From Pogonophryne albipinna (Eukaryota > Chordata > Actinopteri > Perciformes > Artedidraconidae), in the NCBI GenBank assembly GCA_028583405.1, contig CM053256.1, positions 23,285,325 to 23,349,324 on the forward strand: DNA of 64,000 nucleotides, given 5' to 3'. The notes beneath the pieces were generated by a model. The model was given only the letters and a program-made list of their open reading frames with translations, had not been told where the DNA came from and did not search any database. Below, piece after piece: positions 1 to 9,886 of this stretch (positions within the stretch are counted from its first letter, which is position 1; each line of letters begins with the position of its first letter). The translations under genes and the position numbers were made by a program.

Positions 1-85
1 ATGAGCAAAGGAAGTGCAAGACAGTTGTATCGATGAAAGTCCAGTATAAATGCTGTAAAAGTGCACAATGGTCCATGGCAACAGC

Positions 86-169
86 TCACTCAAATAGTTT
101 GTTTTTAAACACTTGGGCTTTCTTGGAGAGCATGTTGCCGTCTAGCTCCATTAACATTTTCTGGAGCAC
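86..169 (-). pseudogene. 3' end of the split terminal exon, teleost gene family copy 1
   Basis: Read on the minus strand from 169 to 86, this piece stays open and ends in TGA at 88-86. It is the missing end of the exon that stops at 9344. Both pieces carry the 5-base duplicate GTGCT (AGCAC on plus), and with one duplicate counted once the frame runs on without a break. The residues after the junction (QKMLMELDGN, then KKAQVFKNKLFE and stop) match in spacing the ends of the two other copies in this window. The function is unknown. I recall fish gene predictions of this type labelled 'SAM domain-containing protein 3-like', but could not check that. The piece is now cut off from the rest of its exon by 9.2 kb. 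Confidence 0.75.
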
Positions 170-170
170 T

Positions 171-339
171 GTTCTATTTCGTATATGGCTTCGCCCTCTA
201 AGGCTATCGCTATTGGGTTATCCCTCTGCGCCCCCGCGCAGCACTGAAACACTTGTAGTCCACGCCCACCCGCCAGGTGGGCCCCACCCTCGGGCCTCCT
301 TCCGGTATAAATAGGAAGGGAGCCCGGCAATCTGCTCCC
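171..339 (+). repeat. DIRS left inverted terminal repeat
   Basis: Positions 194-339 are the reverse complement of about 4567-4712; they include the CCCTCTAAGG and TATAAATAGGAAGG blocks. The outer 171-193 differs from the right end, as is normal in DIRS. TATAAATAGG at 305-314 could be the promoter of the element, just upstream of ORF1. Confidence 0.85.
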
Positions 340-387
340 TCTTTTCTTCAGCAACCGACAGTAACTGAAGCACAAGAAAAGCAAATC

Positions 388-1127
388 ATGAGCAATGATA
401 GTGTCCACGAGTGTCCCTCGTGCAAAACGGGATGCATCATGAGCTACGATTTGCATCCAATATGCGAATCCTGCCTGGGGCCAGAGCACGCGGACGCGGC
501 TCTCAGCCAGCAGGTCGCATGTTCACATTGTGTTCGTCTCCCAGCATCCGACAGGAAGCGAAGGGCGGACGCCCTAGCTGCTGCGGGTGAGGAGGACGAC
601 TGGCCCATCCAGAACAGGGGTGGCAGCCTGTTTCTGGAGGTGAGTGAGGGGCGGGAGTCGGACGACTCCTACCCCGTCTCCCTCCATGGCTCGCCATGCG
701 GCTCTCCCCTTCCCCCTCTTCCCCGGATGGGGGAGACGGGGTCGGAGCGAGAGTCAGAGGTGGCGGCCGAGCACGCGGTCCCCTTCTCCGTGGCCACGGG
801 GAGATCGGCAAGGCGGCCAGCACGGCACTCACGCTGTGCGCAGCCGTGGCTGTCTCCCAGGCGAGGATCGCAGCATGGATGACGCAGATCCAGCGCCACC
901 TCTGGCTGCAACAGGCGGCTATTACAGAGCCAGCCAGGAAGGTCTTGCTGGACGCTCCGATCAGCCCGGACGGGCTGTTCGGACCCCAGTTTCTAGCCAT
1001 GGTCGAGTCCATGAAAGCGGCAGCGGAGCAGGCGGATGATATCCGCCAGCACGTCGGCTGGCTCCAGCCTGCGGCGAAGCCTCAGCGGCACCAGCGGCAG
1101 CAGCAGCGGCCAACCCGGATGCAGTGA
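388..1127 (+). pseudogene. DIRS ORF1 (gag-like), frameshifted
   Basis: It starts at ATG 388, about 80 bases downstream of the TATAAATA block in the repeat. The N-terminus is Cys-rich (CPSCKTGC, then ICESCLG, then CSHC), which suggests metal binding. An acidic, Ser/Pro-rich stretch follows. The first frame stops at 882. The downstream part (AAVAVSQARIAAWMTQIQ to QQQRPTRMQ) continues in another frame from about 780 and stops at 1127, so at least one frameshift splits it. It is the expected position and composition of a DIRS structural protein. Function is inferred from position; no catalytic motif is expected. Confidence 0.65.
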
Positions 1128-1589
1128 CAGGCAGAGAGACGCTCACAGCAACCGCAGCCGAGGCGTCAGACTCGTCCGTCGGCGGCGGCAGGGGCACCAT
1201 CCCGCGCCTCCGCCCCCCCACCAGCAGAGAGGGGGGGTCAAAAGGGAGTGAGGTACTCCCGTTCGTCGTCTGCTCCACGAGAGCCGCCGAGGAAACAGAG
1301 CCGGCCTTGACGGGTGGGGAGGGAGTGTGAGGAAAATAAAAGAAGCTTATTTCCCAACATGTTGTCTGAATCATCAGTTTCAAATGTGTTTCACATATCC
1401 CCCACTCTGGGTGAACCAGCTGCCTATGACCTATCGGTTAATAGCCAGCAGGGTTCGTTACAAAAGCCTGCCTTAATCTATCGATTAATAAGCTGCAGAG
1501 CGCGGTAACTACGCCAGCTGCCTCCAATCTGTTGATTAGTAGGCAGCAGGGTTCGCTGCAGAGGCCTGGTGGTTATGACTTTTCGGTTA

Positions 1590-3060
1590 TTAAACCACAG
1601 ACCTCGCGGCATTCCTCTGTCCGAGATACGCCACCTACACACGGTCACAATAAGCCAATGAGCGCCGTGGTAACGCCTCATGTGGATGTCACTGCACACA
1701 CCTCCACTCATCCGCTGAGCGTGTACGCGCCTCATGATGAGAGTCGGGGTGAAATGCAGCGTGTAGAGGCCTCCTCACAGCCCTTTCGCTCTAGGCCCAC
1801 CTTGGGTTGCCTCACGGGCAGCGGCGGCGAGGGCTCTGGCGTGGCACGTCGTCATGACGACCACAACACATCTCGAGCATGTGCGCCCGCTCTCAGAGGG
1901 TTTCTCGGAGTGGCAGCGCGTGTGCCTAATGGACAGAGGGATGAGCAGGCTGATCAGCAGAGGGTACACCCTGCAGTTCGCCTCTCCCCCCCCCCCCCAC
2001 AGTTCAATGGGATACAGGAAACACTCCTGTCCTCCCAGAAGCTATGTCTTGCGCTCCAATCCGAGCCGCGGGAACTCCTGTTGAAAGAGGATATTTCCAG
2101 GGTTCCTCAAAGGGAGGAAAATCAGGGGTTTTCACTTCCGTTATTTTCTAATCCCGAAAAAGACTGGGGCAATGAGACATCCTCGATCTGTCAGTATTCC
2201 ACATGCTGACGATCAAACAGGGCTGGAATGTGTTCACCAGGACGGCTGGTTTACTTCCACCTGAAGGATGCATACTTCAACGTACCCCTCATCCCGAAAC
2301 ACAGGAAATTCCTGCGTTTTCTCATTTTAAGGAATATCAGACCAGACAATCGTCTGCCGTGCAGATATTTCCTGGCTCCTCCCATTTTTTGTGTAGAGAA
2401 GGCTGGAGCCGCTACACAGAGGAGGGATGAGAGTGTGGTTTCCTCTGGACGACCTGCTATTTGCTGGCTCGCTCCAGGGAGGAAGTCGCTTTACAGACGG
2501 TACATCTCGTATCGCATCTGTCAAAGCCTGGGTTTCATAATAAATTGGAAGAAGTCCCTCGCAGACAAACGTTTATCTGGAGTGGAATTAAACTCAGCCA
2601 GCAGCAGAGCGCGGCTCTCGCGGCAGCGAGTGGAGAAACTGACAGCTCCCCTCCGACGTGTCACAACCCACACAGCCCTCTCCGGGACACAGCTGCTCAG
2701 CGTTGGCGTCAGCTGGTCACGTGGGGATTCCCCTGGGTCTCTTCCAACAGGGGGACACTCCAGAGGTGGTTCATTCGCTGCAGAAGCCTGCTGTTTTAAC
2801 CTATTGGTTTATAGACTGCAGAGCTCGCGGCATTCCTCTGTCCCATTTATGCCTCCTACACACGGTCATAATAAATCCACGAGCACCGTTATAACGCCTC
2901 GTGTGGACAGCATACACACACCTCTCATCCTCTGGGAGTGTACGCGCCTCATGATGAGAGACGGAGTGAAATGCAGTGTGTGGAAACTCCCTCGCAGCCC
3001 TTTTGCCTCACGGGCAGCGGCGGCGATGGCGTGGCTCGTCACCATGACGACCATTACGGC
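1590..3060 (+). repeat. Internal direct repeat of the DIRS element (1590-1850 and 2812-3060)
   Basis: The stretch starting CTCGCGGCATTCCTCTGTC at 1602-1620 returns at 2825-2843. The similarity continues for about 250 bases through the ACACACGGTCA, TACGCGCCTCATGATGAGAG and GGGCAGCGGCGGCGA blocks. The two copies have diverged. The duplication lies on both sides of the reverse transcriptase remnant and is probably element-internal. Confidence 0.7.
1870..2640 (+). pseudogene. DIRS reverse transcriptase remnant
   Basis: The pieces appear in DIRS order but in shifting frames. From about 1890: LSEGFSEWQRV and ISRGYTLQFA. From 1973: PPPPQFNGIQETLLSSQ, then a proline-rich link. From 2250: HLKDAYFNVPLIPKHRKFLR, the palm motif. 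Near 2440: PLDDLLFAGS, where the usual YxDD has lost its tyrosine. From 2525: LGFIINWKKS. Several frameshifts and stops separate the pieces, so no active enzyme is possible. In an intact element this protein would copy the RNA into circular DNA. Confidence 0.75.
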
Positions 3061-3379
3061 ACATCGCAGAGAAGCCACGGCTATAGAAGCAGCCTACCTC
3101 AATCGCCAGAGGAGTACGATCTGCGCAGCTTCTAAATGCAGCCAGGACGGCTGCTGTACTGGGAACGCACACACGTTGCTCTCCATCAGAGCAATGTATA
3201 CTCCCGGCGAATTTAACAGAGGGGCTCGCAGAACGCAGCAGCCGTTGTATGCGAGGAGTATGGAGACTCAGACCTGTGTCACGCACACTGGCGCCTCAGT
3301 GGGATTTGGCTTTGGTGTTACGTGCACTAAAGAAAAGCCCCATTTGAACCTGATCAGGTTCCCCTTAAACTGTGTTCAG

Positions 3380-3980
3380 CCAAAGTAGTACTGCTGTTGG
3401 CTCTATCAGAGAAAAGGGTGAGTGATTTGTCTGCTCTCTCTGTGGCGCCGTCAGCTCTCCGGATCCAAGGAGATGGCAGTTCAGCTGTTGTACGCCCTAA
3501 CCCGGCTTCATGCCTAAGGTCATCACAACCCTTTGGTCAGGAGTGATCACCCTGGCTGGCTTATTCCTCCCTCCTTACAGGTCGGAGGAAGAAGCCACGT
3601 CTCATCTCCTCTGTCCTGTGCGCGCGCTGTCTTGCTATGTGGCGCGCACGGCGGCCTGGCGCCGTTCTCAGCGCCTGTTTGTGCACTATATAGAGAGCGC
3701 TCGATCGGGCAACCTCTGTCTGCACAAACGGCTGTCACACTGGCTGTGTGAGGCTGTGTCGCAGGCATATGTCTCCTCTGGGGTGGAGCCCCCGGAGAAC
3801 ATTAATGCGCACTCCACCAGAGGAATTTCCTCCTCCACGGCTTTGCACGGAGGAAGGTCAGTGGAAGATATTTGCACGGCTGCATCTTGGTCTTCCCCCT
3901 GTTCATATATTCCTTTTTATTTGAGGGATGTCCCCCTTTCCTCTCTGACACACCCTGTACTGGGTGTCCTGTCGGAGTGA
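3380..3980 (+). pseudogene. DIRS tyrosine recombinase remnant
   Basis: The hallmark residues remain visible: the first arginine in ALSEKRVSDLSALSV (about 3398-3445), the HSTR box (about 3809-3820), and the C-terminal tyrosine in PFYLRDV (about 3913-3933). Between them lie the DIRS-typical blocks RLSHWLCEAVSQAY and EDICTAASWSSP. The N-terminal part (to about 3495) and the long part (3510-3980) are in different frames. The family integrates circular DNA by strand exchange, which fits the absence of a longer target duplication. Inactive because of the frameshift. Confidence 0.85.
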
Positions 3981-4413
3981 GTGACGTCAGGGACCCAGCG
4001 GTGCGCCTCTCTCCTGCCTCTCGGCACACAGAGAGCGGCCCCTTTTTCCCCTCGTATGAGAGGGATGTTCCCTTTACTCTGACACACTTCGTAGGAGTGC
4101 CTGATCAGTGAGTGACGTCAGGGATCCAGCTGAGCGCTCTCCTACCTGTCTAACACGGAGAGACAGCGGCTGTTCCCCCTCTATGATCGCAGGACAAGGT
4201 GGGACCTTCGTCTCTACTTTCTCACAGCGGCCGGTATGTATTGTTCCCAGCCTTCACCCCGTCGGGAAGATAGGCATGGTTTGCTATGTTCCAAGGACGG
4301 TGATGCGCCATTACGCATGGCACAACAGGCAGGGGGGTGTTATTGAGCAGGTGTGTTTGTGCTTCTAGTGCCGGACGGACCAGTGGGGCGCAGACTACAT
4401 CATGCTTCGCCCT

Positions 4414-4524
4414 TAACCCAATAGCGATAGCCTTAGAGGGCGAAGCCATATACGAAATAGAACTGAGGTTACCTACTGTAACCCAGCTTCTATGAGTAAA
4501 TGGCGCAGCCCTCTAAGCGCTGGG
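4414..4524 (+). repeat. DIRS internal complementary region (circle-junction copy)
   Basis: 4414-4464 is the reverse complement of the left outer end (171-221). 4465-4524 is the reverse complement of the right outer end (about 4699-4758). The two ends are thus joined head to tail, as in a circular intermediate. Confidence 0.88.
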
Positions 4525-4566
4525 CCCCACTGGCTCTACGAATAGCTGAAGAAAAGTTATATTGTA

Positions 4567-4758
4567 TGGGAGCAGATTGCCGGGCTCCCTTCCTATTTAT
4601 ACCGGAAGGAGGCCCGAGGGTGGGGCCCACCTGGCGGGTGGGCGTGGACTACAAGTGTTTCAGTGCTGCGCGGGGGCGCAGAGGGATAACCCAATAGCGA
4701 TAGCCTTAGAGGGCTGCGCCATTTACTCATAGAAGCTGGGTTACAGTAGGTAACCTCA
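4567..4758 (+). repeat. DIRS right inverted terminal repeat
   Basis: Inverted partner of 194-339, with a distinct outer end (about 4713-4758) ending CTCA before the GTT junction. Confidence 0.85.
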
Positions 4759-5191
4759 GTTACGTGCCGTAGTGGGTGCTGGTGTTTGGGTGTGTGTGTA
4801 TCTTTCTCTCTCTCCCTCTATATTGTCTCCAGGTGCAGCCTCTCCCTCCAGGTGCAGCTTCTCCTCCAGGTGCTCCCAATCACCAATCAGGGCCTCCATA
4901 AAGGACCTGAGAAAAGCTGCAGTCGCTCTCTCCTTTCCCTCTGGCTGCATGGGTGCAGCCTGTCTCTGTGTGAGGCCTGTACATTTGTGCATTGTTAGGA
5001 TTTGTGTTCCGGTATACATTGGTACTTTAGTTTACTTTACAAGTTGGCTGGTGAACCTGTTTTTCTTTTTTGTCCATTAAACCCTCAATTTGTGGCTTCA
5101 GAGATCCGTTTCTGCACTTTTTTCTCGTGCCTGGTCATTTCTGTGCTTTGTTACTTCCCTTCGTACCCCTAGATTAGGAGGGAACGTAACA
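4759..5191 (+). repeat. 5' LTR of the Gypsy-type element (its first base is at 170)
   Basis: Compared with the 3' LTR (9008-9343), this copy is about 98 bases longer. It keeps a segment near 5070-5150 that includes ATTAAA, and a 19-bp duplication near 4850. It ends GGGAACGTAACA. The first T lies at 170, on the far side of the DIRS element. Confidence 0.88.
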
Positions 5192-5193
5192 AA

Positions 5194-5207
5194 TGGGGGC
5201 TCGTCCG
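5194..5207 (+). promoter_or_regulatory. Primer-binding site, tRNA-Pro type
   Basis: TGGGGGCTCGTCCG starts two bases after the LTR. It equals the first 14 bases of the familiar proline-tRNA primer site; the remaining four diverge. Confidence 0.7.
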
Positions 5208-5649
5208 ATCTTTGAGACAAAGAGTGAGTATTTGTTTGTTGTATAGTGTTGATATTGTGTTTGGTGGTGAGCAGTGGTGTATATAAGTGTAGCATTGGCT
5301 GTGAAGTCTCTTGCTGTTGAACAGCTTCCTCAGTTTAGATAGGGGAGTGTCTAGCTGGGCTGAATCAGTCCTTCCTTCAGGCACTCATTTATTATTTTGC
5401 CTTTTTTATTTTCGGGGTAATCCTGGGTGGGGATTTAGTCCCCGTTGGGGGCAGGCGTTTCAGGGTTTCGGCCGCTGATGTTTGCCTTAAAGTCGCCTCG
5501 AGCCCGGCACGCTCCAGAAGATAGTTAGGTAAGTCGTGGTAGGCAGGATCTGGGGAAGTTCGTTATTTGGAAGACTGACGTCAATGTTTGTGAGGCATTA
5601 GTGGTAGGATTTTTTTTTTTTTAAATCTTCTAATTAGCTGTGGTTCAGG

Positions 5650-5994
5650 ATGGTTTTTGTTTTGGAGCAGTTTGTGGCCAATCCTACTGTGTATCAGCTA
5701 GACTGCTGTAGGAAGGTTGATTTGCGGTTAATTGCTGACCACTATAATGTTTTTGTCTCCACTGCTCTCACTAAAAGTGATCTCAATGCTACTTTGGTAT
5801 ATGGGCTAGTTGAGCAGGGGTTTTTCAGTCTGCCTGATTCAGTGGAATCTCCTGGCACGGTGGCCGGGGCTGTTGCAGCAGTACCTCCTAGTGAAAGCCA
5901 CGTTGATGCTCCTGGTATTCGGAGTGCTAGTGCACAGGAAAAGCCCTTTACCATGCCTCACTTTGACCCGCTTTCTGTCCAGTCCTCTTTTACA
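5650..5994 (+). pseudogene. N-terminal part of LTR-element gag
   Basis: ATG at 5650 opens a frame (MVFVLEQFVANPT) that is clean up to 5994, the end of the duplicate CTTTTACA. If the DNA transposon at 5995-7667 and one duplicate are skipped, the frame continues directly into the frame of the downstream gag (7676-8311). This shows the two parts were one ORF of roughly 330 codons. The downstream part has the SCAN-like core; this N-terminal part has no motif I can name. The open frame printed beyond 5994 is transposon sequence. Confidence 0.65.
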
Positions 5995-7667
5995 CAACCC
6001 GGTATCACGGCAAATGCTACCCCGACGTAATGATTTATTTTTTAATAGCCACACTCGATTACGCCGATTTTCTTGTTGTCTCAGCTGGTCGACACCTCTT
6101 TTAGCAGAAACAAAGGCTACATTAATGTATTAAATCGATGTTAATCCGTGCGTGTGGATGTGGAATTAACGGACGTGACGTTGTGCGATTGAGTTGCCAA
6201 GCAACAGCTTCGGTTCATGTTAATTTACAAACTCTTCAACTACAACCGTAGTTATATTTAAAAACATGTTAGAAGGCCTCACGAAATACTTTAATGCAAA
6301 TTTAAATGTGAAGGAATGTGTGTATAACAAAATTATTTGTTTATTATTAAACTGATATTATACATATGTATTATACTCTTATAAGATGTATGTAGATAGT
6401 ATAAGAAATGTGCAGAATGACAGTTTAATGGTGGAGTATACACACATATTGATAGATGTCTTGTAATGCACTGTTGAGGAACCTGCGACCCAAGTTTTTC
6501 ATTCATTGCATAACTACACCGTAGCTGTGTATAATATGATATGTCAATAAACCTTAGCTTAGAAAATCTTGAAAGGGATGTGCAAACTAGACATTATATG
6601 CAGTCTTTAATGAACTATTAGTAGAGAATAACGAGTAATGAATATACTTTATAGGGATCCTATTAATATCTAATAATAAAATTATAAAATTCAATAACGT
6701 GCTTTAACCACCAGGTGTCCCTTTCTATCAGCTGTGCACCGTTATGGTGTAAATACAGCCTATCTACCAATTGGATCAAAAAGTCAGCCGAATTAGTGTT
6801 GATACTGCAAGGAGACGTATTGTGTGAAAAGAAATGTAAGATGCTGTTTAATTGCTTATATATTTATGATCCACGTCACATCTTCAGTTTTGGTGGCAGT
6901 TCTCCTGTTTGTCTAGAAGTCTTCTCAGCAGGGCTCTATAAATAGAGAACTACGGCAGATATGTCATATTTAATGCAGCCGAACCGTGTATTACAATGCC
7001 GTTATGTGATGACTTTCAAAGAGAAAAGCAAGCGCACTCGGAATAAAGTATTATTGTATTTTTAAAAAACGTTTTCAGATTTCACATCACATAAACACCA
7101 AATCCCAGCATGCATTGCGGATAACCATCCAATCATCGAGCTGAGGATCTTGCCTACGTCTGTTTCCGGTTTCGTTTATGACCGATGTATTTTGTTATAC
7201 ACACATTCCTTCACATTTACATTTTAATTTGCATTAAAGTATTTCGTGAGGCCTTCTAACATGTTTTTAAATAGAACTACGGTTGTAGTTGAATAGTTTG
7301 TAAATTAACATGAACCGAAGCTGTTGCTTGGCAACTCAATCGCACAACGTCACGTCCGTTAATTCCACATCCACACGCACGGATTAACATCGATTTAATA
7401 CATTAATGTAGCCTTTGTTTCTGCTAAAAGAGGTGTCGACCAGCTGAGACAACAAGAAAATCGGCGTAATCGAGTGTGGCTATTAAAAAATAAATCATTA
7501 CGTCGGGGTAGCATTTGCTTGGTATTTCCGGTTATTTCTCCACTGGTTAACATGGGTTAACAATACCGTGTAGCTGTCACGTTTTGAAAAGACGAAACCG
7601 TGACATCTTCACGTCTCCAAGCATGGTAAAACGTCACATGTTCACGTCTCGCCGTGATACCGGGTTG
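5995..7667. mobile_element. Non-autonomous DNA transposon with long TIRs and 8-bp TSD
   Basis: The ends are CAACCCGGTATCACGGC (5995-6011) and its exact reverse complement (7651-7667). The 8-bp duplicate CTTTTACA flanks it (5987-5994, 7668-7675). A second, long inverted pair lies inside: about 6010-6333 against 7190-7518. On the right a 132-base spacer separates the terminal 17-mer from the long arm; on the left that spacer is missing. The middle (6334-7189) holds no transposase. An 8-bp duplicate fits hAT, Merlin or P groups; the superfamily is unresolved. Confidence 0.85.
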
Positions 7668-7675
7668 CTTTTACA

Positions 7676-8311
7676 GGCTCTAGGTTAGATGCCAGAATGA
7701 AAGTACGTGTGGCCCGTCTCCAGTGGGAGAAGGCGGAGCGTGATAGGGATTTTCAGCTCAGGAGGGAGCTGAAAATCATGAAGTTGGAGGCAGACACTGC
7801 TGTCCGGATGCGTCAGCTAGAGCTCCAGGCAGCTGTGGTGGTCGAGGACAGTTTGGTGTATGACAAAGTGAGAGGTGCTGTTCTCAGGGCATATGAGCTG
7901 GTGCCTGAGGCCTACAGGCAGCGTTTTCGCAGCCTTGAGAAAACTCCTGGCCAGACGTATGTGGACTTCGCGAGGGAGAAGAAAGTCCTCTTTGACAGGT
8001 GGTGTAGAGCGTGTAAAGCTGAAGACATTACTTCAGTGTGTGAGCTAATGATGTTGGAGGAATTTAAAAACGGTGTACCCGAGCGTACGGTAGTCTATTT
8101 GAACGAGCAGAAAGTAACTACCCTTCAGCAGGCTGCCACTCTGGCAGACGAATTTGCACTGATACACAAGAGCGTTTTTTTCAGCGTGATCCTCCTCAGC
8201 GGGACACTTATCGTAGAGCTCCTGACAATTAAGTTCCCTGTGCCAGTGTTCCAGTGTTGGATCCCAGGCTACACAGAGCTTGCTTTTTTTGTCGTGACCC
8301 AGGTCATGTGA
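7676..8311 (+). pseudogene. LTR-element gag, SCAN-like core and first zinc knuckle
   Basis: A basic and coiled N-terminal part (KAERDRDFQLRRELKIMKLE) precedes a SCAN-like block: AYELVPEAYRQRFRS, YVDFAREK..LFDRWCRA, MLEEFKNGVPERTVVYLNEQ and ATLADEFALIHKS (about residues 55-150). SCAN-like capsid segments are known in Gmr1-like Gypsy elements, where they assemble particles. The frame then runs into unrelated residues and stops at 8311. The CCHC knuckle CFFCRDPGHVIADC lies in the next frame at about 8282, so a frameshift separates it. Confidence 0.72.
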
Positions 8312-8946
8312 TAGCAGACTGTGCAGCTTGGAAGAGAAAGCAGACAGCGGATGGCAAGCGCCCAGAAGGGGTGGGATTGGTTACAGCAGTGTGTCCTAGT
8401 GGACGGGCCACTGTTAACAAAGGGCCTGATGAGTGTTTGAAACCGTTCATCTCTACTGCCTTTGTCTCTCTGTCAGGAAAGGTGGAGGACCAGCGGCAGG
8501 TCACGGTGTTGCGAGACAGTGGTGGCTCACAGTCATTCATCCTTGCCGGTGCCCTGCCCCTGAGTACTGAGTCTGCCTGTGATGCGAATATGGTGGTGAG
8601 AGGTATTGAAATGGGTTTTGTGCCCGCACATCTTCACAATGTCCATGTCCAGTCTGAACTGGCTACTGGTTTCTTTCCAGTTGCTGTGCTCCCCAAATTT
8701 CCTGTCGACGGTGTGGATGTCATAATGGGTAATGATATAGCCGGGGGTAAAGTGTATCCTCAGGGCAATTATCCTCACTGTAGGGCTCGTAACAGACGTG
8801 TTACACGTGCTCATTCTGTTTCTCTCCCAGGTCCCGACACTAAGAGATTGTGTTTCTCTTGTCTTGACCCTGGTCATTTAGTGGCGGAGTGTGTGGCTTG
8901 GAAGCAGCAGGTGGCAGCTTCCAAGCATTCAATAGTATGCTTGTGA
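8254..8946 (+). pseudogene. LTR-element nucleocapsid and aspartic-protease remnant
   Basis: The order is a CCHC knuckle (CFFCRDPGHVIADC), a retropepsin-like region with VLRDSGGSQSFI (DSG instead of DTG, about 8507-8545) and VDGVDVIMGNDIAGGKV (about 8704-8755), and then a second CCHC knuckle (CFSCLDPGHLVAEC, about 8850-8892). The two knuckles may be an ancestral duplication around a deletion. The frame ends 60 bases before the polypurine tract, so reverse transcriptase, RNase H and integrase have been lost. Such a copy could move only with help from another element. Confidence 0.72.
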
Positions 8947-8998
8947 ACTATGTAATGTGGGTTTTGGTAACTGTGGCCAAACACTTGTTTGGTTTTAT

Positions 8999-9007
8999 GG
9001 AGGGGGG
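8999..9007 (+). promoter_or_regulatory. Polypurine tract
   Basis: GGAGGGGGG directly abuts the TG start of the 3' LTR, as expected for the plus-strand primer. Confidence 0.8.
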
Positions 9008-9343
9008 TGTTACGTGCCGTAGTGGGTGCTGGTGTTTGGGTGTGTGTGTGTGTCTTTCTCTCTCTCCCTCTATATTGTCTCCAGGTGCCGCTTCTCCTCC
9101 AGGTGCTCCCAATCACCAATCAGGGCCTCCATAAAGGACCTGAGAAAAGCTGCAGTCGCTCTCTCCTTCCCCTCTGGCTGCATGGGTGCAGCCTGTCTCC
9201 GTGTGAGTCCTGTACATTTGTGCATTGTTAGGATTTGTGTTCCGGTATACATTGGTACTTTAGTTTACTTTACAAGTTGGCTGGTGAGCCTGTTTTTCTT
9301 TGTTTCTTCCCTTCATACTGCTAGATTAGGAGGGAACGTAACA
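9008..9343 (+). repeat. 3' LTR of the Gypsy-type element
   Basis: 336 bp, TGTTACGTGCC to GGGAACGTAACA. It matches 4759-5191 except for a deletion of about 80 bases containing the ATTAAA motif, between short CTTTGTT-like repeats, and a 19-bp difference near 9085. The duplicate AGCAC follows at once. Confidence 0.9.
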
Positions 9344-9540
9344 AGCACTTTGAACGTGCACTTCAGTTTAGGGGGGTAGTTCAGGTTCATTGCATACATT
9401 AGTCCAAATAACATGGTAGCAGCTAATGCAATGTTGTCCACATCAGTTAGTACCTGTTGGCCTTCCAGGACAATCTGTCCTCTGGTCTCATGGTCCCACT
9501 GTAATCCCCTCAATGGGCCGCGGAAAGACGTCTTCATCTT
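9344..9540 (-). pseudogene. Terminal exon (5' part), teleost gene family copy 1
   Basis: The acceptor ends ...CTGCAGGCAG at 9541. The exon starts AAG ATG AAG at 9540, in phase 0 with the preceding exon. It carries the family signature GQIVLEGQQVL, then MLFGLMYAMNLNYPPKLK and FKVL, at which point the LTR element begins. Read through, the present frame adds nine LTR-encoded residues (VTFPPNLAV) and stops at 9313. Before the insertion the exon ran on to the stop at 88-86. The same signature is seen in the copies at 28051-28378 and 46208-46560. Biochemical role unknown. Confidence 0.78.
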
Positions 9541-9886
9541 CTGCCTGCAGAGAGCACAGTCACAAAAGGAACAGAGTGAGATATAACAAATCAATACATA
9601 TACCCATTACTAAATCCCTGTGTTTAAAAAGTACATTTGGTCAGATTTCTGTACTTTTAAGCCTCCTTGTTATCTGATATACTCCTGTCTGACCTGATAA
9701 CAAATGTTTCACTTCCTGTATCCGTTTTAAATGAAAAGCCCTCTAGCTTTTCAGTGTAGTCTGGCTATTAAACAAAAAACAGGGATGTTTACATACTTTT
9801 GGCTATATACTATGTGGTGTTTCAATAAATACATATTTTAAAGCCCAACAAACAAAATCAAAAGGTCAAATATTACTTCTACTGAC

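Larger units (their letters stand above)
171..4758 (+). mobile_element. DIRS-type tyrosine-recombinase retrotransposon, degenerate
   Basis: The diagnostic DIRS layout is present: inverted terminal repeats with unequal outer ends, an internal complementary region near the right end that joins both outer ends, and ORFs for a Cys-rich gag, a reverse transcriptase and a tyrosine recombinase. The trinucleotide GTT occurs at both junctions (171-173 and 4759-4761), as expected for recombinase-mediated integration without a staggered cut. All three ORFs carry frameshifts or stops, so it is dead. About 4.6 kb. It sits within the first four bases of the LTR retrotransposon, so it is younger than that element. 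Confidence 0.9.
170..9343 (+). mobile_element. Gypsy-type LTR retrotransposon, pol-less, carrying two nested elements
   Basis: The LTRs begin TGTTACG and end GTAACA. The element is flanked by the 5-bp duplicate AGCAC (165-169 and 9344-9348). It has a primer-binding site, a gag-like region, a protease-like region and a polypurine tract, but no reverse transcriptase, RNase H or integrase, so it is an internally deleted derivative. The SCAN-like gag core and the zinc knuckles suggest the Gypsy/Gmr1-like group (inference). Its first LTR is split after the first base by the DIRS insertion, and its gag is split by a long-TIR DNA transposon at 5995-7667. The leader 5208-5649 has no gene. It lies inside the last exon of a host gene. 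Confidence 0.88.

Noticed and set aside
151..489. Minus ORF spanning the DIRS left end
   Set aside because: Antisense shadow of the DIRS repeat and ORF1; the real minus-strand coding piece ends at 169.
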